Positions 8,069 through 17,376 of a stretch of 29,514 bases of DNA are shown one piece after another (position 1 is the first letter of the stretch; every line of letters begins with the position of its first letter). The stretch comes from Candidatus Methanophagaceae archaeon (GTDB lineage: Archaea > Halobacteriota > Syntropharchaeia > Alkanophagales > Methanospirareceae). The stretch spans positions 1 to 29,514 of the forward strand of contig QENJ01000222.1 in NCBI GenBank assembly GCA_013374505.1, given 5' to 3'. The notes beneath the pieces were generated by a model that ran no database searches, was not told the DNA's origin, and saw nothing but the letters and a program-made list of their open reading frames with translations. A program made the translations under genes and the position numbers.

Positions 8069-9046
8069 TTAGTCTGGATACACCACGCCCTTTTCTGTGA
8101 TCACTGCTTCTATCAGCTCAAAAGGCGTGAAGTCAAATGCGGGGTTATAAACATTCACATCAAGCGGTGCAATTTGCTCCGACCCGAAATATATCAGTTC
8201 CTCGGGACTGCGTTCTTCTATTTCTACTTCTTTATAGCTTCTGTCCGAATCGAACGAAGATAGAGGCGCGGCGACGTAAAACGGTATTTTATGCGCGTTT
8301 GCAACTACTGCGTGCATATAAGTGCCTATCTTGTTTATCACACCTTCTTTTACTACTCTATCGGCGCCCACAATGACTTTATCCACCTTACCTGCTCGCA
8401 TTACCGTTGCACTCATGCTATCGGTAATGAGCGTAACGGGTATTTTATCTTGAAGCAGTTCCCAGGTCGTTAGTCTCGAACCCTGATTCAACGGTCGTGT
8501 CTCGCATGATATTACTTCTATTCTTTTACCGTTCGCGATTGCCGTTCGTATTACTCCCAAGGCGGTACCCCAATCAACACAGGCAAGCCGGCCGGCATTG
8601 CAATGCGTCATCACGACGTCACCATCGTCCAGAAGCGCACTGCCGTATTCTCCTATCTTTTTGTTCACGGCAACGTCTTCTTCGGCAAGCAGGTTCGCTT
8701 CCGCAAGTGCATACCGTTTCATCTCGATTCTGGTTTCACCACGCAATGCCGCATTAAAAGCGCGGTTAACACCGTAGGAGAGGTTGATTGCAGTGGGTCG
8801 TGCTATTTTGAGTTTCGTCACTTCCTGTTTTACTGATTCTTTGGTAATCGCTGTTGTACATGCCAGGACAACACCGAAAGCACCCGCAGCACCCAGCGCG
8901 GGGGCACCTCTTACTTTCAAGCTCTTTATCGCGGCTATCAGCTCGTCCACATGTTTACACTCTATTAATTTATACTCACGTGGCAATAACGTCTGGTCTA
9001 TTAATCGTAGTGCGTCCTTATCTTCGTCCCAGTCTAAAGTTCTCAT
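8069..9046 (-). CDS. mtnA: Methylthioribose-1-phosphate isomerase (aIF-2B-like)
   Basis: Converts 5-methylthioribose 1-phosphate to methylthioribulose 1-phosphate in salvage of methylthioadenosine; archaeal members may also take 5-deoxyribose phosphate. The 325-residue product begins MRTLDWDEDKDALRLIDQTLLP, the family N terminus. It has VRGAPALGAAGAFG, the catalytic-cysteine segment MTHCNAGRLACVDWGTALG, and the catalytic-aspartate segment VIVGADRV. A TTG start at 9064 would add six residues with no family support, so the ATG at 9046 is used. The closest alternative is ribose-1,5-bisphosphate isomerase of the same fold, but the N-terminal and CNAG motifs favour MtnA. It is divergent from the DUF1670 genes, with a perfect palindrome between them. 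Confidence 0.85.
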   Translation of the reverse strand: MRTLDWDEDKDALRLIDQTLLPREYKLIECKHVDELIAAIKSLKVRGAPALGAAGAFGVVLACTTAITKESVKQEVTKLKIARPTAINLSYGVNRAFNAALRGETRIEMKRYALAEANLLAEEDVAVNKKIGEYGSALLDDGDVVMTHCNAGRLACVDWGTALGVIRTAIANGKRIEVISCETRPLNQGSRLTTWELLQDKIPVTLITDSMSATVMRAGKVDKVIVGADRVVKEGVINKIGTYMHAVVANAHKIPFYVAAPLSSFDSDRSYKEVEIEERSPEELIYFGSEQIAPLDVNVYNPAFDFTPFELIEAVITEKGVVYPD

Positions 9047-9073
9047 TCTTATGATTGTTATCAAATACCCTTT

Positions 9074-9087
9074 GTGTCATATGACAC
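9074..9087. promoter_or_regulatory. Perfect 14-base palindrome, candidate operator
   Basis: GTGTCATATGACAC lies between mtnA (start 9046) and the first DUF1670 gene (start 9130). It overlaps the place where the mtnA TATA region should be. A 12/14 match, GTGTCATTTGATAC, lies immediately after the second DUF1670 gene, so the two sites bracket that gene pair. Confidence 0.5.
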
Positions 9088-9129
9088 TTGGTTCATGATA
9101 GCATATATAGCTATAAATAGGAGATGCAC

Positions 9130-9909
9130 ATGAATCAGGAAGAGTTGAAAAGGTTGGTAAACAAATCGGATCGGCAACAGTTCATCAATGACCTGATTAC
9201 TGGTTTTGGACTGTCCAAAGTGGAAGCAGATGCACTATACGATAGAGTCACGCTATTTAATCGTGATTACTATGATGGGGCCAGAGGATCAGGTCAGATA
9301 GCAAAAACAGTGGTTGCGTTAGGAGAACCAGCAGGGAAGCAAATAAAGCATTGTCGGATGGTATCGGTGAATTTAACCCTTTTACATAACGAAGACCTTG
9401 AGATACGGCAAAAATACGGCATCGCGGCGGAAAGAAGGATTAAGGAACTGCGCCTGTGTGACGAAGCGATAGATCAAGGAGGAGTTCTGACTCAGGAAGA
9501 CCTCGCAATCCTTCTTGGTTCAAGCCTGAGCACGGTAAAGAGGGACGATGCTTATCTTATGAAACAGGAGATCTCGTTGCTTACTCGCGGCATGGTTGAG
9601 GACATAGGACGGGGCGTATCGCATAAAACAAAAGCTGTTGAGCTTTATCTTAAGAATTACACGTTATCGGAAATCGGCAGGAAGATGGCTCATTCTCCTG
9701 CCAGTGTGAACAGATACCTGGAGGACTTCTTAGTGGTTGCATTCTTGCATAAGGAATCTTATCCCCTCTTGACCATCAGAAAGATAACAAAACTATCCGA
9801 AAGGTTGATTACTGAGCACATAACTTTAATTGTGCGAGCCGAGAGCGAAGGATACACCGATAGAATCAACCAGCTCCTGGATCAGTTTATGGTCCGCGAA
9901 GATTTTTAA
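9130..9909 (+). CDS. DUF1670 helix-turn-helix protein, first of a tandem pair
   Basis: A 259-residue protein recognised as DUF1670, a mainly archaeal family of unknown function. Two helix-turn-helix-like segments are visible: TQEDLAILLGSSLSTVKRD near residue 130, and LSEIGRKMAHSPASVNRYL near residue 180. Between them is the family signature TRGMVEDIGRGVSHKTKAVELYL. This suggests a sequence-specific DNA-binding protein. Two in-frame ATGs exist (9124, 9130). The second is chosen because AGGAG at 9119-9123 is then 6 bases away, while it would touch the first. Its paralogue follows 23 bases later. A TATA-like CATATATA lies just upstream. The pair may bind the flanking palindromes, which is inference. 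Confidence 0.65.
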   Translation: MNQEELKRLVNKSDRQQFINDLITGFGLSKVEADALYDRVTLFNRDYYDGARGSGQIAKTVVALGEPAGKQIKHCRMVSVNLTLLHNEDLEIRQKYGIAAERRIKELRLCDEAIDQGGVLTQEDLAILLGSSLSTVKRDDAYLMKQEISLLTRGMVEDIGRGVSHKTKAVELYLKNYTLSEIGRKMAHSPASVNRYLEDFLVVAFLHKESYPLLTIRKITKLSERLITEHITLIVRAESEGYTDRINQLLDQFMVREDF

Positions 9910-9932
9910 AAAACGTCAACGGGGGGAGCACA

Positions 9933-10751
9933 ATGATTGATACAGGAATGCACAAACGGGATTATGCGAAAGATGTCTACGGACCGCTTCAAGGGCGAAC
10001 ACTGCGTAATGTACTTATAAAGAAGCTCATTGAGGGTTATGGATATTCTGACAAGCTGGAGATAGCGAAACGACTCGTAGATGATTTGTTAGATACCGTA
10101 GACCGATTTTCGCCGTCCGTGGATAAGGTGAAGCCCGGACAGATGGTCTGGATTGCACGATCCGATACGGATAAGCAGGGGTATGGTAAAAAGAGTGCGG
10201 ACACCGAGGCAAAAAGGGTTATACTATCACTGGTAACCGAAGAAGATACCGATACGCTTGCAAAGGAGGGAAAGATTAAACAAATAAAGGACAAAAGAAT
10301 GATTCGCTTGATCAAAGAGGGCAAACAGCAGGGTGTGGTGCTTAGTCTGGCAGATTTGAGTGTTATCATGCTGTTAGCCATTGCTACACTCTCAAAACGC
10401 ACGAGAAACTATCAGAAGGAGACGGGAAAGTTGCTCCCCACAGCGGGTAATGTGCTGGACATCGGGCGTGGAATCACACATAAACGAGAAACCGTTGAAC
10501 TATACGCAAAGGGTTACAATGCTATGGAAATATCAAGGAAGATCGATCACGAGCTGAAAAATGTGGAGACATACATAGAGGATATGGAACGGGTGAAAAT
10601 AGTGGCTTCTAAGGATAAGCAAACAATCTCCAGGCTAACGAGACTGAGTATTTCCCTCGTGGATGAGTATATGGAGATTATCCGAACCTACTATCCAGAA
10701 TGCGTGCATTTAAATAGAAAGGAGGAGAATATAGATGGTGTGGATGACTAG
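9933..10751 (+). CDS. DUF1670 helix-turn-helix protein, second of a tandem pair
   Basis: A 272-residue divergent paralogue of the preceding gene. The shared core is clear: a GNVLDIGRGITHKRETVELYAKGYNAMEISRKI segment (about residues 168-200) with the same DIGRG.[ST]HK signature and a following helix-turn-helix. The upstream helix-turn-helix (LSLADLSVIMLLAIATLSKRTRN) is less regular than in the first gene. The N-terminal 100 residues are basic and lysine-rich with no recognised domain. The ATG at 9933 has a strong GGGGGGAG just upstream. Spacing of 23 bases and the same strand indicate one operon. Tandem unequal copies suggest a heteromeric regulator; no function is established. Confidence 0.62.
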   Translation: MIDTGMHKRDYAKDVYGPLQGRTLRNVLIKKLIEGYGYSDKLEIAKRLVDDLLDTVDRFSPSVDKVKPGQMVWIARSDTDKQGYGKKSADTEAKRVILSLVTEEDTDTLAKEGKIKQIKDKRMIRLIKEGKQQGVVLSLADLSVIMLLAIATLSKRTRNYQKETGKLLPTAGNVLDIGRGITHKRETVELYAKGYNAMEISRKIDHELKNVETYIEDMERVKIVASKDKQTISRLTRLSISLVDEYMEIIRTYYPECVHLNRKEENIDGVDD

Positions 10752-10765
10752 GTGTCATTTGATAC
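10752..10765. repeat. Imperfect copy of the 9074-9087 palindrome
   Basis: GTGTCATTTGATAC directly follows the second DUF1670 stop codon and matches the upstream palindrome at 12 of 14 bases. It lies 33 bases before the next gene's start, so it could be an operator for the ATPase gene or the right boundary of a transferred unit. Confidence 0.4.
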
Positions 10766-10798
10766 TATTATTAATAAAGTCAAAACGGTTAGTAGGGT

Positions 10799-11734
10799 AT
10801 GAGGATGTTTATAGGAAGAGACGATGAATTAAAGAAGTTAAAGAATTGGCTTGAAAGTGGTGAACCAAGCATCGCTGTTACTGGCAAAGGGGGAATAGGC
10901 AAAACCACTTTGGTTAAAGGGTTCACTTCCACAAGAGATTTTAAACGCACGAGTAGAGTGATTTACATAAGCTTGAAGGGCGAAACTGAAGTGGTTCAGC
11001 CTATAAAGATAGTGTTAGAAGGAATAGGCAAAGGGTTGCGAGGAAAAGTTGCAGAATGGTGGAGAAACATAAAAGAGGTTGATGTTCATGGAGAAGTAAA
11101 ACTTCCAGAAGATGTTGGGGCGAGTGATAAATGGAGGATTCTATACACAAAAGGGCTATGGAACATGGATAATTTTGAAAAAGCGTCTGAATTGTTTGAA
11201 GAATCTGCAAAATGCGTTGAAAGCAATCCTCTATTGAAAGGGCTGGCAGTAAAAGACTATTGTTTGGCTGCGGTTTTGACATCAGAGAGAATGAGAGCGT
11301 TGAAGATGCTTACGAATGCAGAAGAAAATTTAGTTGGTGATGTTGAACCAACTTTAGGGTATAAATTTGCAAATGCTATCGTTTCTGTGAATAGAAAAGA
11401 GAGGGTTAACGAGTTTTTCAATGATTTGTCAAGTATGCAAATAGGAGAGGAGCAAAAGCAAAGTTATTGGATGCATTATTCACCCGCATTCATTTTGTTG
11501 GATTACCTAGCGGGGTTAAGTTTGGATGAAAAAGCGAAGAGTGTAATTGAAGATGCCACCTTATACGAAATAATATCCTCACTGAACGACAGAAAGGAAG
11601 CTTTGAGAAGGTTAGGCGATGTTGAAATGCTGCCCATGTACAAAAATATACTCAAGGCCCTAATTTCTGGAGGGCAGGATATAGAGACTAAAATGGCTAA
11701 ATTTATCGGATTCTACTTTTTAACAACTGTTTAA
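10799..11734 (+). CDS. STAND/NB-ARC-like ATPase, internally truncated, with TPR-like tail
   Basis: A 311-residue protein. It opens like an NB-ARC or other STAND ATPase: FIGRDDELKKLKNWL (residues 4-18), then the Walker A loop GKGGIGKT (29-36) and a strand RVIYISLKGE. After about residue 75 there is no recognisable Walker B, sensor or winged-helix region, which in STAND proteins takes 200 or more residues. Instead the sequence passes into a TPR-like helix pair, YTKGLWNMDNFEKASELFEESAKCVE (about 118-143), and further helical repeats. The reading frame is open, so this looks like an in-frame internal deletion of a signalling/defence ATPase, or an unusual short form. A later start at 10805 is possible. 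It lies 70 bases before mutS. Confidence 0.55.
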   Translation: MRMFIGRDDELKKLKNWLESGEPSIAVTGKGGIGKTTLVKGFTSTRDFKRTSRVIYISLKGETEVVQPIKIVLEGIGKGLRGKVAEWWRNIKEVDVHGEVKLPEDVGASDKWRILYTKGLWNMDNFEKASELFEESAKCVESNPLLKGLAVKDYCLAAVLTSERMRALKMLTNAEENLVGDVEPTLGYKFANAIVSVNRKERVNEFFNDLSSMQIGEEQKQSYWMHYSPAFILLDYLAGLSLDEKAKSVIEDATLYEIISSLNDRKEALRRLGDVEMLPMYKNILKALISGGQDIETKMAKFIGFYFLTTV

Positions 11735-11804
11735 ATAGGAAGGGAAAGCGATATGAGAATGAAAAAATCTGAAGTGAGGATAAAAAATCTAAGAGGTAAA
11801 TAAT

Positions 11805-14396
11805 ATGCCCCCAAAAACACCGATGATGCAGCAGTATTACCAGATAAAAGAGAAATACAGCGATGCTATCGTGCTCTTCCGAGTCGGTGACTTCTACGAA
11901 ACGTTCGGGGAAGACGCGAAGATAGCATCAAGAGAATTGAACATCGCTCTAACCGCAATCGGCAGGGGCAAAGGCGCAACGCGAAAAATACCGATGGCGG
12001 GCGTGCCGTACCATGCGGTTACTCCATACATAAAACAGTTGATACAGAAAGGCTACAAAGTAGCTATCTGCGAGCAGGTAGAAGATAAAGAAACAAAAAA
12101 AATAGAGAAACGCGAAGTTGTGCGGCTAATTACGCCCGGCACGGTCATTGAGGATTCATTCTTAGAAGAGCGATTCAGCAATTATCTGATGGCCGTGAAC
12201 GTTTTAGACGGCAAAGTGGGTGTTGCAATGGTAGATGTCTCGACAGGCGAGTTTTCTCTGACGGAATTAGAAGATGACGAGACGCATTCTCCATTACAGA
12301 ACGAGATAGAGCGTGTGAAACCCGCGGAAATTGTTATTCCGGATTCACTCGAGTTTAGCATTGAACAGGGTATGTGCACAATTTCGCGTTATGACGATTA
12401 CTACTTCGACTACAAAAATGCGTATACCCGGCTTGTAAACCATTTTGGGGTGATTTCGCTGGATGGTTTCGGATGTGTGGGGCTAAAAGCAGGCATATCA
12501 TCCGCCGGCGCCGTGATCTCTTATTTACAAGACACGCAAAAGCGTGTGCTGTCGCACCTGAAGCCGCTTAAGTCATTCTTCGTATCGGATTATATGGTAT
12601 TAGACAGTGTGTCCGTGCGAAACCTGGAAATATTTAGTAACATACGTGATGGCACGCAACGAGGAACGCTTCTCAGTGTGCTTGACAAAACACTCACGGG
12701 CATGGGTTCACGACTGTTGAAGAAGAGTTTGAGGTATCCTTTACTCGATATAGGCGAGATAAAAAGTAGGGAAGAAGTGGTAAAGGAATTCCATGCTGAG
12801 ATACTGCTAAGAGAGTCATTGAAAGAGGCGCTCAGGGAAATATACGATATGGAGCGAATAATAAGTCGAATATCGTATGGCAGTGCAAAAGGAAAGGATC
12901 TGGTGTTACTTAAACGGTCGTTACTCCAGCTAAAGGCACTTAAAGGATTGCTAAAGAACTGTCGTGCCGAGAAGATAAGCGGCATGTTGAACACATTGAA
13001 GGAACTGAATTTCGCGGCTATTGTCCGCATTATCGAGCGAGGCATAGTAGAGGAGCCACCGGCGACTGTGAAGGAGGGCAGGCTGATAAAAGAGGGGCAT
13101 AATGCCGAGCTGGACGAGTTGAGGCAGATAAAGCGAGACGGCAAGAAATGGTTAGCCGAATTCGAGGAGCGTGAGAAAGTACAGACCGGTATAAAATCGC
13201 TTAAGGTAGGTTACAACAAGATTTTTGGGTATTACCTTGAAGTACGCAAGTCCTGGATAGCGAAAGTGCCGGATTCGTATATACGAAAACAGACACTAAC
13301 AGAGGCCGAGCGGTACATAACGGACGATTTAAAGGAGTATGAAGCAAAGGCGTTGAGTGCCGAGGAACGTATAAAGGAGTTGGAATACGAGTTATTCGAG
13401 CAGATAAGGCAAGAAGTTGCGAAACGATCGAAGGAGATCCAGGAAGCTGCGAATTTGGTTGCTGAGCTGGACATGCTGTTAGCGTTCGCAGACGTTGCCG
13501 CGGAGAACGGATACTGCTGCCCTGAGGTAGATGACAGTGATGAGATACACATACACGGTGGCAGGCACCCCGTGGTGGAGAAAGAGGTGAAAGAAGGATT
13601 TGTGCCCAATGACGTCCAGTTCGATAATAATAACCGGTTGATGATTATAACAGGCCCGAATATGAGTGGTAAGTCCACATTCATGCGACAGGCAGCGTTA
13701 ATTGTGCTTATGGCGCATATAGGCGCTTTTGTTCCCGCGACTGATGCAAAGATAGGTGTTGTGGACCGTATTTTTACGCGGGTGGGCGCTTATGATGACC
13801 TGTCCATGGGACAGAGTTCGTTCATGGTGGAGATGAGTGAAACCGCGAATATTCTTAATAATGCGTCAGAAAGAAGCCTGGTTATTCTTGACGAGATAGG
13901 GCGGGGGACGAGTACGCTTGATGGCGTCAGTATCGCATGGGCTGTGGCTGAATACATTAATACGGTATTAAATGCGAAGACGATGTTTGCAACGCACTTC
14001 TATGAGCTTACGGCACTCGCTGATAATCTCGATAGTACAAACTGCTACAACGTCTCGATAAAAGAGGCGGGTGATGAGATTTTTTTCATACGGAAAGTAG
14101 TAGAAGGACGCGGCTCAAAAAGCTATGGGATACAAGTTGCGAAACTAGCGGGATTGCCGGAGATGGTGGTAGAGAATGCAAAGCGTAATTTGAGACGGAT
14201 GGAAAGCGAAGTAGAAAAGGAAGGTGTATTATTAGGAGCGAGCGCGGGAGAAGAGAGTGCAGAAGTGACGAAGGAATTTGTGGTGCAATCGCATCCCGTG
14301 GTTGAAGAGTTGAAATTACTGAATCTGGAGAAGACTTCGCCAATCGAAGCGTTGAATAAATTGTATGAGCTGAAGGAGAAGTTACGTCTGGATTGA
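11805..14396 (+). CDS. mutS: DNA mismatch repair protein MutS
   Basis: Mismatch-recognition ATPase of the MutS1 type; it forms a clamp on DNA and recruits MutL. The 863 residues match bacterial-type MutS. The mismatch-reading motif GDFYE is at residues 28-32 (Phe30 and Glu32). The Walker A GPNMSGKST is near residue 617, the Walker B region VILDEIGRGTSTLDG near 690, and an ATHFYELT switch follows. The frame is intact, and GAGGT lies about 8 bases before the ATG. Archaeal MutS1 occurs in Methanosarcina relatives and halophiles and is generally considered acquired from bacteria. No mutL is in the window. It follows the truncated ATPase gene on the same strand and precedes a decaying accessory region. 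Confidence 0.97.
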   Translation: MPPKTPMMQQYYQIKEKYSDAIVLFRVGDFYETFGEDAKIASRELNIALTAIGRGKGATRKIPMAGVPYHAVTPYIKQLIQKGYKVAICEQVEDKETKKIEKREVVRLITPGTVIEDSFLEERFSNYLMAVNVLDGKVGVAMVDVSTGEFSLTELEDDETHSPLQNEIERVKPAEIVIPDSLEFSIEQGMCTISRYDDYYFDYKNAYTRLVNHFGVISLDGFGCVGLKAGISSAGAVISYLQDTQKRVLSHLKPLKSFFVSDYMVLDSVSVRNLEIFSNIRDGTQRGTLLSVLDKTLTGMGSRLLKKSLRYPLLDIGEIKSREEVVKEFHAEILLRESLKEALREIYDMERIISRISYGSAKGKDLVLLKRSLLQLKALKGLLKNCRAEKISGMLNTLKELNFAAIVRIIERGIVEEPPATVKEGRLIKEGHNAELDELRQIKRDGKKWLAEFEEREKVQTGIKSLKVGYNKIFGYYLEVRKSWIAKVPDSYIRKQTLTEAERYITDDLKEYEAKALSAEERIKELEYELFEQIRQEVAKRSKEIQEAANLVAELDMLLAFADVAAENGYCCPEVDDSDEIHIHGGRHPVVEKEVKEGFVPNDVQFDNNNRLMIITGPNMSGKSTFMRQAALIVLMAHIGAFVPATDAKIGVVDRIFTRVGAYDDLSMGQSSFMVEMSETANILNNASERSLVILDEIGRGTSTLDGVSIAWAVAEYINTVLNAKTMFATHFYELTALADNLDSTNCYNVSIKEAGDEIFFIRKVVEGRGSKSYGIQVAKLAGLPEMVVENAKRNLRRMESEVEKEGVLLGASAGEESAEVTKEFVVQSHPVVEELKLLNLEKTSPIEALNKLYELKEKLRLD

Positions 14397-14532
14397 GAAG
14401 CGAGATAAATAGCAAACATGGATGGATAAATCAGGTGTTGTTAGGATATAAAAGTAGCAAAACGACAGGAATATCTAATCGTGTAAATGCGGATCTACCG
14501 AAGTTATATGAAATGTCTTTAAATTAAATACT

Positions 14533-15150
14533 ATGATTTCAAATCTAGAAAAATACAAAAAAAGATTTAGATCAGCTTCATAGCTGATGGCGAATTGCTA
14601 TTAAACTCGATGCAAAAAGAGTGCCTCCCCGAGCAATTTGAAGCGGCTCACAAAAAAGTTCTTAAAACAAACTATAAAGATTTCGTAAAAAAAATACCAA
14701 GTTTTTCAGGCAAATATCAAGATTGGTACTCGGAATCACTTGTGCTAATTAAACAGTTATTACCCGACCGTGTATCTGATTTTACAAAACTATATGAAAA
14801 ACCCAAAACAAAAAGAAAAGATATAACTCATGAAAATTATACTATAGAAGACCATCGACACGGTCTCACAGTTACAAGAGGATGGGAGAAAGAAAAGGTT
14901 GTTGGTCCAGAAGCAGCGATTCCTCGTTTTGAACAGCAGTTAAATATACTTAAGTCAGTAAAAAACGTTTTACAAGCACTCTTTTTGACATCAAGCAACT
15001 AGTTCAAGCTGACCTATTTGATTCAGAATTAGAAGCGGCAAAAGAATTAAACAAAAAGGGGTTTTTGCGTGGAGCAGGTGATATAGCATGTGTTTTTTAG
15101 AAAAACATTTATCCCAAGTTTGTGATAATCACACTGTAAAAATAACTAAT
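14533..15150 (+). pseudogene. HEPN-like conserved hypothetical protein, multiply frameshifted and truncated
   Basis: A continuous protein can be read only by changing frame. MISNLEKYKK starts at 14533. After an A7 run, DLDQL follows in another frame; then ADGELLLNSMQKECLPEQF through LNILKSVKN lies in the main frame up to about 14975. DIKQLVQADLFDSELEAAKEL..GFLRGAGDIA comes after another shift near 14980. LEKHLSQVCDNHTVKI, up to about 15147, lies in a further frame. I recognise this as a common archaeal/bacterial family whose missing C terminus normally carries an RNxxxH-type HEPN motif; that recognition is from memory. The 3' end is lost at the left inverted repeat of the insertion sequence at 15151. 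At least four frame changes, not all in homopolymers, make it a pseudogene. Confidence 0.75.
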
Positions 15151-15163
15151 ACATGACTTTCGG
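15151..15163 (+). repeat. Left terminal inverted repeat of the insertion sequence
   Basis: ACATGACTTTCGG, an exact inverted match to 17365-17377. Its TGA provides a stop codon to the last frame of the truncated HEPN-like gene. Confidence 0.8.
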
Positions 15164-15203
15164 TTATTTCCGTTTTACTGCCAACCTAAACTTGACCACG
15201 AAT

Positions 15204-17376
15204 TCACACGGTAAATTTTATAGAGAGCTCATCAGGGTCAAGAATATCCATCGTATTTAATACACGAAGACCTTTTTTGAGTTTATCCATTAACTTTGGC
15301 TCTTTTGGATTCATCTCCAGTTCAATTGTCTTTTTTTCCATCACTAACAAAAGAATCGCCACCAAGCTGAAAAATCGATTCAAACAGCGTCATTAATTCA
15401 AACTTCTCATGGTTCATGCATTTAGTCAAAAAAAGACTGCATAGATTGACAAATGACATTTTGGAGCAGGTCCTGATTTGGTCTAGCTCTGTATCGATTC
15501 TATACACTTTATCTTTACCGCGGATCCGCTTTTCTTCCTTTAAATACCTCTTTAATCGCGTAAAATCGTCTTTGTGCTCTTTTTCAATCGCCTTCTGCTG
15601 ACGGAGGCACTTATTGATTCGAGCTTTGCATTGTTTCAACTCTATTGAGTCGGCCTCACCAAAAACTCTATTCCCTTCAACAATCACGGATTTTTCACGA
15701 AGCCTTCTTTCCTGCTGGTATAAAGGGCAAGCAGCTCTTCTATCGCTTTTATTTCCTGCAATGGCTTTTTCAATCGCGATTTGAGTTGAGTTATCGTCTT
15801 GCATATTTCGCCGTGCTTTTCACCCATCTTGTCATAATTCTCAATCTTCTTTCCATAGCCCACAATTCGATGGATATTTACCCCGCTCTTCCCGTTTCTG
15901 AACTGTTTCTCCTGCATCAGCCAACGATCAAAATATTTCTTTGTAACTCCGCTTGCATCCAATAAATCACGAGGGATGTCCGTGATTAAGACCGATTTCC
16001 GCTCATTATCCCACTTCACAATCACAGCACTCGTAGATATAGCCCTTCTCTTTTGAAGCCCTTAATTCAATCAGACAGTCAACAAGGCTTGCATTCCCGT
16101 ATTTATACCTCGTTTCCTCCCGGATGTGCTTGAATTTCCTGTCCTTTACCCTGTTATCGTCGAGGATGGTGATAAAATATTCATCGCTGTTGTCGAAGGC
16201 TCTGAGCGTATTTACGCCATTACCGCCGCCATCTATCACCAATATCCGCTTCACATGGACGTGAGCTGATGGGTCATCAAAAAGTTCCGTCAATTTCGTG
16301 AGCATGTTTAATGCGTGTTTACCAAGATCGGCATGTCCCTGAAAGGTCTGGAAATAGAGCGGATGCCCCTTACCATCGTGAATGAACACGTTTTCGAGGC
16401 AATTCATAACGCGTCCAAGCATTGTCACTTTGCCTTTGTAGCACCTATTTGAGGACCACAATGCCTTTGTATTACCGTCAATATAATAGCACACAAAATA
16501 CGTTTCTTCTTCCGTTTCATCTCGCCAGAACTCCATCCAGAACTTCGCAGTTGCGCTAATTAACTTCTCAGAGACCTTAAGATATTTCAGTTCTCGGAGA
16601 TACAGATCAAGTGATGCGTCTTTGTAATTGTAACCGCAGAGGAAGGCTAAATCGTTTCCTTTTACCCGGTTCACCCTGCTTGTTTTCCCGTTCGACGTGA
16701 CCAGAGGCAGGCACAGCAGTGCCAGATTATACCGCGAAATCGTCTTCTCAGACATCCTGAAGATATTCATGGACGAAAAATCCTTTCCTTGTATTTTATC
16801 CTCGATTGATCTAAAGCGGTTTTCCCTCACAGATCTCAATTGATTGTACTCTTTTGTGAATTGACCGTGTAAGCGACTGTCCGGATGATCTGCTCCGATA
16901 GTTTTATTCTGCTCAAATAATGCTGACTCGTGAACTTTGTTCACCTGCTCGATTATTGTTCTGGTGAATAGCTCGATAATATGCGAGAAAAAGGCTAAAG
17001 AAGTGAAAATCTCACCTCCACCGGATTTCTGACGTTTATAGTCCTTTTCCTTTTGGGTGGGTGATCGCGTTAATGATTCTAATACTCTAAAGTTATTCAA
17101 ACAGGATACTGAAATCTTCGTGTCGAACTGGTTTAGAATCTTACTCTGTAATTGGGATGACGGGATGCTTCTGTCTTCATTAACCGTAGATACAATGTAA
17201 TCTTTTATTCTTTCTGTTAATTTCGTGTAATTTCCATCTTTTCGCTTATCTCGAAGCCCTTCTTCACCATATTTCTGAAGTGTTTCGCGATAGGTGTAGT
17301 ACTGTGCGCGAGAAAACGGAACATCGTTCCTTTCAAGTTTAGAATGGCAGAATGAATATATTACCCGAAAGTCATG
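15204..17376 (-). pseudogene. Transposase-like protein, at least three frameshifts
   Basis: The largest intact stretch (16006-17100) encodes a central region with YYIDGNTKALWS, KVTMLGRVMNCLENVFIHD and ILVIDGGGNG. These resemble acidic-residue motifs of a large DDE-type transposase family found in archaea and bacteria. Upstream of 17100 the same frame stays open to 17376 and adds a helix-turn-helix-like N terminus (RAQYYTYRETLQKYGEEGLRD), but it contains no ATG. Downstream the protein continues in other frames: about 16018-15720, then 15715-15340, and finally ELEMNPKEPKLMDKLKKGL to a stop at 15204. The reassembled product would be roughly 700 residues. Multiple frameshifts and no clear start mean it is not active in cis. 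Confidence 0.75.

Noticed and set aside
11753..11803. 17-codon open frame just before mutS
   Set aside because: Too short, lysine-rich, and likely only leader sequence holding the mutS ribosome-binding site.
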